This document shows, piece after piece, positions 6,241-9,570 of a stretch of 9,570 bases of DNA (its first letter is position 1; each line of letters opens with the position of its first letter). The stretch comes from an uncultured Oribacterium sp. (GTDB lineage: Bacteria; Bacillota; Clostridia; Lachnospirales; Lachnospiraceae), in the NCBI GenBank assembly GCA_934279105.1, contig CAKQWR010000071.1, positions 1 to 9,570 of the forward strand, given 5' to 3'. Both the position numbers and the translations under genes were made by a program. Below the pieces are notes generated by a model. It saw only the letters and a list, made by a program, of their open reading frames with translations, was not told where the DNA came from and ran no database searches.

Positions 6241-6354
6241 CGATGGCATCTGCGCGGAACTGAATCGCAAGGAAAGGAAGAAAGAAGCGCAGAAAATGTA
6301 ACGATGACATCCGTGTGGAACAGAATCTGATGGAAAAGTGTGGAGGAACAGAAT
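6241..6354 (+). repeat. Degenerate direct repeats in the sbcD-sbcC spacer
   Basis: Bases 6241-6277 and 6302-6338 align without gaps at about 27 of 37 positions (shared core CGATG, CATC, GGAAC, GAATC, GGAAA), a 61-bp period. A shorter third copy, GTGTGG-agg-AACAGAAT at 6338-6354, repeats 6313-6326 and contains the sbcC ribosome site and the first bases of its start codon. The rest of the 173-bp spacer (6180-6352) holds no terminator and no promoter that I can support. Confidence 0.5.
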
Positions 6355-9133
6355 GCGACCACTGAAATTAAAGCTGTCCGCTTTCGGACCATATAAGGGC
6401 GTGACAGAAATCGATATGGAGAAGCTCGGCGAGAGCGGGCTTTACCTCATCACAGGCGACACCGGTGCCGGCAAGACCACGATTTTCGATGCCATTACCT
6501 TCGCCCTATTCGGTGAGGCCTCGGGTGAGAACCGGACCGCCGGTATGCTGCGTTCGAAGTATGCAGAGCCGGAGACACCGACCGAGGTCGAGATGTGCTT
6601 CCGTTATCGTGGGAAGGACTATACCGTGAAGCGGAATCCGGAGTACGAGCGCCCGGCGAAGCGTGGCGGCGGCACGACGATCCAGAAGGCAGATGCGGAG
6701 CTGACGCTTCCGGACGGCGCGGTACTCACGAAGCCGCGGGAGGTGGACCGGAAGATCCTCGAGATTCTCGGCGTCAATCACCAGCAGTTTTCGCAGATCG
6801 CGATGATCGCGCAGGGCGACTTTCTGAAGCTGCTGCTGGCAGATACGAAGGAGCGACAGGAAATCTTCCGTAAGCTCTTCGAAACAGAACACTATAAGGC
6901 ACTGCAGATGCAGATCCTGAATGATTCGAAGCGTCTCTATGGCGAGAAAGAAGATGCTCGAAAAGCCATCGAGCACTATGTGCAGGCCACAACGGCAGAT
7001 CCACTGAGTCCACTCTCTGTCGAACTGGAGCGTGCGCATCAGGGGGCAATGCTGACGACGGACGTGCTGCCACTGCTCGAAAAGATCATCGCAGGCGATG
7101 AGGAGCGAAGCGGGCAGCTCGAATCGAACATCAGCGAGACGAGCGAAGCGCTCGAAAAAATCAGCGGGCATCTGACGACCATCCATGCGTATCAGGAGCT
7201 GAAAGCGACATATGAACGTACGGATGCGCAGCTGAAGGAGGCCGGACCGAAGCTGGAAGAACTTCGAACACGCTTCGACACGGAACAGGCGCGGGAACCG
7301 GAACGGAAAGAACTGGAACGCCGCATCACCGTTCTCACGGAGGCACTTCCTCAATACGAAGAGCTTAGCCGGCGTATGCAGCTGCAGGCGACACGGGAGC
7401 AGCAGCTTATCCGGATCCGTGCGGAACAGAAGACGCGCAGCAGCAGGCAGGCGACGTGGAAGCAGCAGCTCGATCAGGCGAAAGCCGAGCTGCAGACCAT
7501 CGGAATGGTAGAGGCAGCACTTGCCACGAAGATGGCAGAACAGGCGGAGAATGCACGGAAGCGCAGTGAGCTGAGTACGCTGACGAATCTGTTTGAGGCG
7601 CTGAAGGTGCAAAGTCAGAAGTATGCGGCAGCACAAAAAGACTTCGAGCAGGCATTTTCGAAGTATGAACAGGCAGATGCTTCCTATAAAGAGTGTAACC
7701 GGGCGTTTCTCTGTGAACAGGCGGGGATTCTGGCGAGCAGTCTGAAGCCAGGAGACAGCTGTCCGGTCTGTGGGCATGCCATCACCGCAGAGAGTGCGCT
7801 TGCGACGCTCTCTGCGTCGGCACCGACGGAAGCCGATGTGCAGGCGGCACAGAAGCGCGCGGAGCAGCTGCGGAGAGATGCGGAAGAAAAGAGCGGTACG
7901 GCGAAGGGACTTCGTGGAGAGTATCAGGGTGCGGCACAGCATGTGCTGCAGCAATGCAAGACGCTTTTCGGCGAAATGAAGGATCTGAACCTCGCATATC
8001 AGCGTGTGAAAGAAGCCTGTACGACGCTCACCGAGGAGGCAACGATACTGACGGCGGCGGTGAAGGAACTGACAGGGAAAGCAGAACGAAAGAAAACGCT
8101 GGAGAAGCAGATTCCGGACGCAGAGCAGAAGCTTGCGGCGCTGAATGATGAGATCCAGCAGGCAGAGGCGCAGCAGATCGAGCTTCAGACGGCCTTCACA
8201 GCAGCTGCCGGAGAGCTCGAGGAGCGGCGCGTGAAGCTTCCGTTTGCATCCGAAAAGGAGGCACGGGCAGAAATCGCTCGTCTCAGCAAACTTCAGACAC
8301 AGGCGATGGAAAGCTTCCGTCAGGTGGATCAGGCCGTACGTGTAGCGGAAGAGAAAATCGCAGAGCTGCGCGGTTCGCTGCAGCAGCTCGAGGAACAGAT
8401 GAAGACGGCAGAAGGTGCGCAGTATGATGAAGCGACCGAGCGGGCAGAGCAGACCCGCCTCAGTGGTCTGCGGCAGCAGCTCCGGGAGGAGGCCAATGTC
8501 GTCATTGCCCGCATCCAGAATAATTCGATGCATCTCGGAAAGATCCGTGCGGGTGCCGATGTGCTTACGGAGAAGGAACGGCACTATGCCTGGGTGAGTG
8601 AGCTTTCCAATACGGCCAACGGCACAGTGGCCGGCAGTGAGAAGATGACGCTCGAGACCTACATCCAGACGACCTACTTCGACCGCATCCTCAGGCGGGC
8701 GAACACGCGCCTCATGATCATGAGTGATGCGCAGTATGAGCTCGTGCGTCGGAAGAGCGCCGACAATATCAAATCGCAGTCGGGCCTCGAGCTGGACGTG
8801 CTCGACCACTACAACGGCACGCTGCGTTCGGTGAAGACCCTGTCGGGGGGAGAGTCCTTTAAGGCTTCCCTTAGTCTCGCCCTCGGGCTCAGTGATGAAA
8901 TCAGCTCCAGTGTCGGCGGTATCCGCCTCGACACCATGTTCGTCGATGAGGGCTTCGGCTCCCTCGACGAGGATTCGCTGCATACCGCGATTCAGGCGCT
9001 CGCGGAACTCACCGAGGGACATCGCCTCGTCGGCATCATTTCTCACGTCGGGGAGTTGAAGCAGCAGATCGACAAGCAGCTCGTCGTGACGAAGGACCGC
9101 GCCGGCGGCAGCCAGGTCGAGGTGGTCGTATAA
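6353..9133 (+). CDS. sbcC: Exonuclease subunit SbcC (Rad50-like SMC ATPase)
   Basis: This 926-residue protein is the ATPase and DNA-tethering subunit that controls SbcD; it is a little shorter than many SbcC proteins. The N-terminal lobe has FGPYKG, Walker A GDTGAGKTT (35-43, Lys41) and the Q-loop in AMIAQGDFLK (Gln154). A long coiled coil rich in Glu, Gln, Lys and Ala follows (about 190-440). The zinc hook CPVC at 470-473 lies almost exactly at mid-length. The return coil spans about 500-760. The C-terminal lobe has the ABC signature LSGGE (830-834), Walker B MFVDEGFGSLDED (Asp865, Glu866), and the switch histidine in IISHVGEL. All catalytic parts are present, so the protein should be active. 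ATG 6353 is set by GGAGG at 6342-6346 with a 6-base gap; the in-frame GTG at 6338 would overlap that site. It should share a transcript with sbcD. Confidence 0.96.
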   Translation: MRPLKLKLSAFGPYKGVTEIDMEKLGESGLYLITGDTGAGKTTIFDAITFALFGEASGENRTAGMLRSKYAEPETPTEVEMCFRYRGKDYTVKRNPEYERPAKRGGGTTIQKADAELTLPDGAVLTKPREVDRKILEILGVNHQQFSQIAMIAQGDFLKLLLADTKERQEIFRKLFETEHYKALQMQILNDSKRLYGEKEDARKAIEHYVQATTADPLSPLSVELERAHQGAMLTTDVLPLLEKIIAGDEERSGQLESNISETSEALEKISGHLTTIHAYQELKATYERTDAQLKEAGPKLEELRTRFDTEQAREPERKELERRITVLTEALPQYEELSRRMQLQATREQQLIRIRAEQKTRSSRQATWKQQLDQAKAELQTIGMVEAALATKMAEQAENARKRSELSTLTNLFEALKVQSQKYAAAQKDFEQAFSKYEQADASYKECNRAFLCEQAGILASSLKPGDSCPVCGHAITAESALATLSASAPTEADVQAAQKRAEQLRRDAEEKSGTAKGLRGEYQGAAQHVLQQCKTLFGEMKDLNLAYQRVKEACTTLTEEATILTAAVKELTGKAERKKTLEKQIPDAEQKLAALNDEIQQAEAQQIELQTAFTAAAGELEERRVKLPFASEKEARAEIARLSKLQTQAMESFRQVDQAVRVAEEKIAELRGSLQQLEEQMKTAEGAQYDEATERAEQTRLSGLRQQLREEANVVIARIQNNSMHLGKIRAGADVLTEKERHYAWVSELSNTANGTVAGSEKMTLETYIQTTYFDRILRRANTRLMIMSDAQYELVRRKSADNIKSQSGLELDVLDHYNGTLRSVKTLSGGESFKASLSLALGLSDEISSSVGGIRLDTMFVDEGFGSLDEDSLHTAIQALAELTEGHRLVGIISHVGELKQQIDKQLVVTKDRAGGSQVEVVV

Positions 9134-9229
9134 TGCTTTTACGGAATGAAACATGGAGGATGCAAAGATACCGAGCCATACATTCGGAATAGAAACAATA
9201 CTGAACACAAATGCGAAATAGCGTTCAGT

Positions 9230-9341
9230 AACTATTTAAAAAATTTTATATAGTTCAAATTTTTTAAAGAACGGAGAGGATGAAAAGGACGGAAATACGT
9301 CTTTTTCATTCATCTCCGTTTTTCATAGTTTTTAAAACTAT
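9230..9341. repeat. AT-rich inverted repeats flanking the terminator
   Basis: AACTAT (9230-9235) and ATAGTT (9250-9255) form one inverted pair before the terminator. ATAGTTTT (9325-9332) and AAAACTAT (9334-9341), with a single central T, form a perfect 17-base inverted repeat after it. Within the gene-free stretch 9134-9508, bases 9134-9229 show only a weak 6-bp stem (CTGAAC/GTTCAG, around 9201-9227) and no ORF that I can support. Confidence 0.45.
9271..9323 (+). terminator. Strong intrinsic terminator after sbcC
   Basis: The left arm 9271-9291 (ACGGAGAGGATGAAAAGGAC and one more base) pairs with 9298-9319 through about 20 base pairs with minor mismatches. The loop is 6 bases, and the run TTTTT (9319-9323) follows. 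It lies 137 bases after the sbcC stop and closes the sbcDC unit before acpP. An A-rich stretch precedes the stem, so weak termination on the other strand is also possible, but no minus-strand gene needs it here. Confidence 0.8.
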
Positions 9342-9363
9342 TTCTTCTTCAGAATTTATTCGA

Positions 9364-9392
9364 TTGACTTCCCATGCTATTTCACTTATTCT
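9364..9392 (+). promoter_or_regulatory. Probable acpP promoter
   Basis: TTGACT (9364-9369), a 17-bp spacer and TATTCT (9387-9392) match sigma-A consensus at 5 of 6 and 4 of 6 bases. Transcription would begin near 9399, giving a leader of about 110 bases. Position, orientation and the preceding terminator all fit an independent acpP promoter. Confidence 0.6.
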
Positions 9393-9410
9393 AGGCACCA
9401 TCGCGAGGAA

Positions 9411-9442
9411 AGTTAAAATATTTTAATAAAAAGTATTTAACT
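9411..9442. promoter_or_regulatory. Nested palindrome in the acpP leader, possible operator
   Basis: AGTTAAA (9411-9417) and TTTAACT (9436-9442) are exact complements. Inside them, TTAAAATATTTTAA (9413-9426) is a perfect 14-base palindrome. It lies just downstream of the predicted start site, where a repressor could act. Fatty-acid genes in Firmicutes are often controlled by FapR or FabT, but the match to either known site is poor, so no regulator is assigned. Confidence 0.4.
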
Positions 9443-9481
9443 ATCAACACTCGTAAGCAGAACACAAATAGTAGATGAATC

Positions 9482-9494
9482 GCCGTGCTACGGC
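9482..9494 (+). other. Small hairpin just upstream of the acpP ribosome site
   Basis: GCCGT (9482-9486) pairs with ACGGC (9490-9494) around a 3-base loop, ending 3 bases before the AGGAG at 9498-9502. It may protect the 5' side of the ribosome site or stabilise the message. Confidence 0.35.
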
Positions 9495-9508
9495 AAAAGG
9501 AGAACAAA

Positions 9509-9570
9509 ATGGATTTCGAGCAGGTTAAGGACATTATCGTAGATACACTCGCATGTGATGAGGAGAAGGT
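9509..9570 (+). CDS. acpP: Acyl carrier protein, N-terminal fragment (runs off the window)
   Basis: Twenty complete codons are present. The start MDFEQVKDIIVDTL followed by ACDEEK is typical of helix 1 and the first loop of bacterial acyl carrier proteins, the small cytoplasmic carriers of growing fatty-acid chains on a phosphopantetheine arm. The DSL serine that takes the prosthetic group would lie beyond the window and cannot be checked. AGGAG (9498-9502) sits 6 bases before the ATG. The leader is AT-rich and contains palindromes and a small hairpin. With its own promoter and a terminator upstream, it probably begins a transcript; whether fab genes or rnc follow is not visible. Confidence 0.85.
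   Translation, partial: MDFEQVKDIIVDTLACDEEK

Noticed and set aside
6203..6301. A 32-codon plus-strand ORF in the sbcD-sbcC spacer
   Set aside because: No Shine-Dalgarno sequence precedes its ATG and it lies across degenerate repeats. It could be a remnant but cannot be supported as a gene.
6506..9208. A 900-codon open frame on the minus strand opposite sbcC
   Set aside because: It is in codon register with sbcC, so it follows from the rarity of TTA, CTA and TCA in sbcC. Its translation is rich in Leu, Arg, Cys and His with no domain pattern, while sbcC has every expected motif.
9434..9450. A FabT-like operator around TTTAACTATCAAC
   Set aside because: It resembles the TTTGA-N3-TCAAA type of site only partly, with mismatches in both half-sites. 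It is too weak to name.
1..9570. CRISPR arrays, tRNA or rRNA genes, transposases, phage or toxin-antitoxin genes
   Set aside because: No regularly spaced repeats, no RNA gene folds or signatures, and no matching protein families were seen on either strand.

Overview
The window is 9.57 kb of chromosome from a Bacillota (Firmicutes) bacterium, most likely a Lachnospiraceae-type Clostridia. This is inferred from the protein character (NspC, a zinc-hook SbcC, a Clostridia-like acyl carrier protein), the strong GGAGG ribosome sites, sigma-A-type promoters, and AT-rich intergenic DNA beside GC-richer coding DNA. No species can be named from sequence reading alone. No phage, plasmid, IS transposase, CRISPR array, tRNA or rRNA is visible.

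Layout, left to right. (1) 2-628: the 3' part of nspC (carboxynorspermidine decarboxylase, polyamine synthesis), plus strand. (2) 629-1018: a gap dominated by a 241-bp imperfect palindrome (661-901), then a promoter region. (3) 1019-1522: a GNAT acetyltransferase with its own promoter. (4) 1726-2400: a single-pass membrane protein of unknown function, followed by a good intrinsic terminator. (5) 2623-2976, minus: a small KdgF-like cupin with a promoter and a hairpin-containing leader. (6) 3124-4590, minus: a cytosolic UshA/YunD-type 5'-nucleotidase-family metallophosphatase. (7) 4591-4862: a divergent intergenic region with a perfect 14-bp inverted repeat that places symmetric promoter-like elements on both strands, plus a separate promoter for sbcD. 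(8) 4863-6179 and 6353-9133: sbcD and sbcC, the Mre11/Rad50-like DNA-end-processing nuclease, very probably one transcript. (9) 9134-9508: an AT-rich gap with a strong terminator, an acpP promoter and inverted repeats. (10) 9509 to the end: the start of acpP (acyl carrier protein).

The genes are mostly unrelated housekeeping units, each with its own signals. The one clear functional partnership is SbcC-SbcD. The 5'-nucleotidase-family enzyme and SbcD are both calcineurin-fold metallophosphatases, transcribed divergently, but no functional link can be shown.

The most unusual item is the 241-bp palindrome after nspC. Its outer arms match almost perfectly, its inner arms have diverged, and it has a side branch and an 11-bp apical stem. 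It looks either like a MITE-type element or like a large structured RNA. The other points worth checking are the mirror-symmetric divergent promoter, a roughly 50-residue low-complexity insertion in SbcD, the orphan membrane protein, degenerate repeats between sbcD and sbcC, and a cluster of inverted repeats upstream of acpP.
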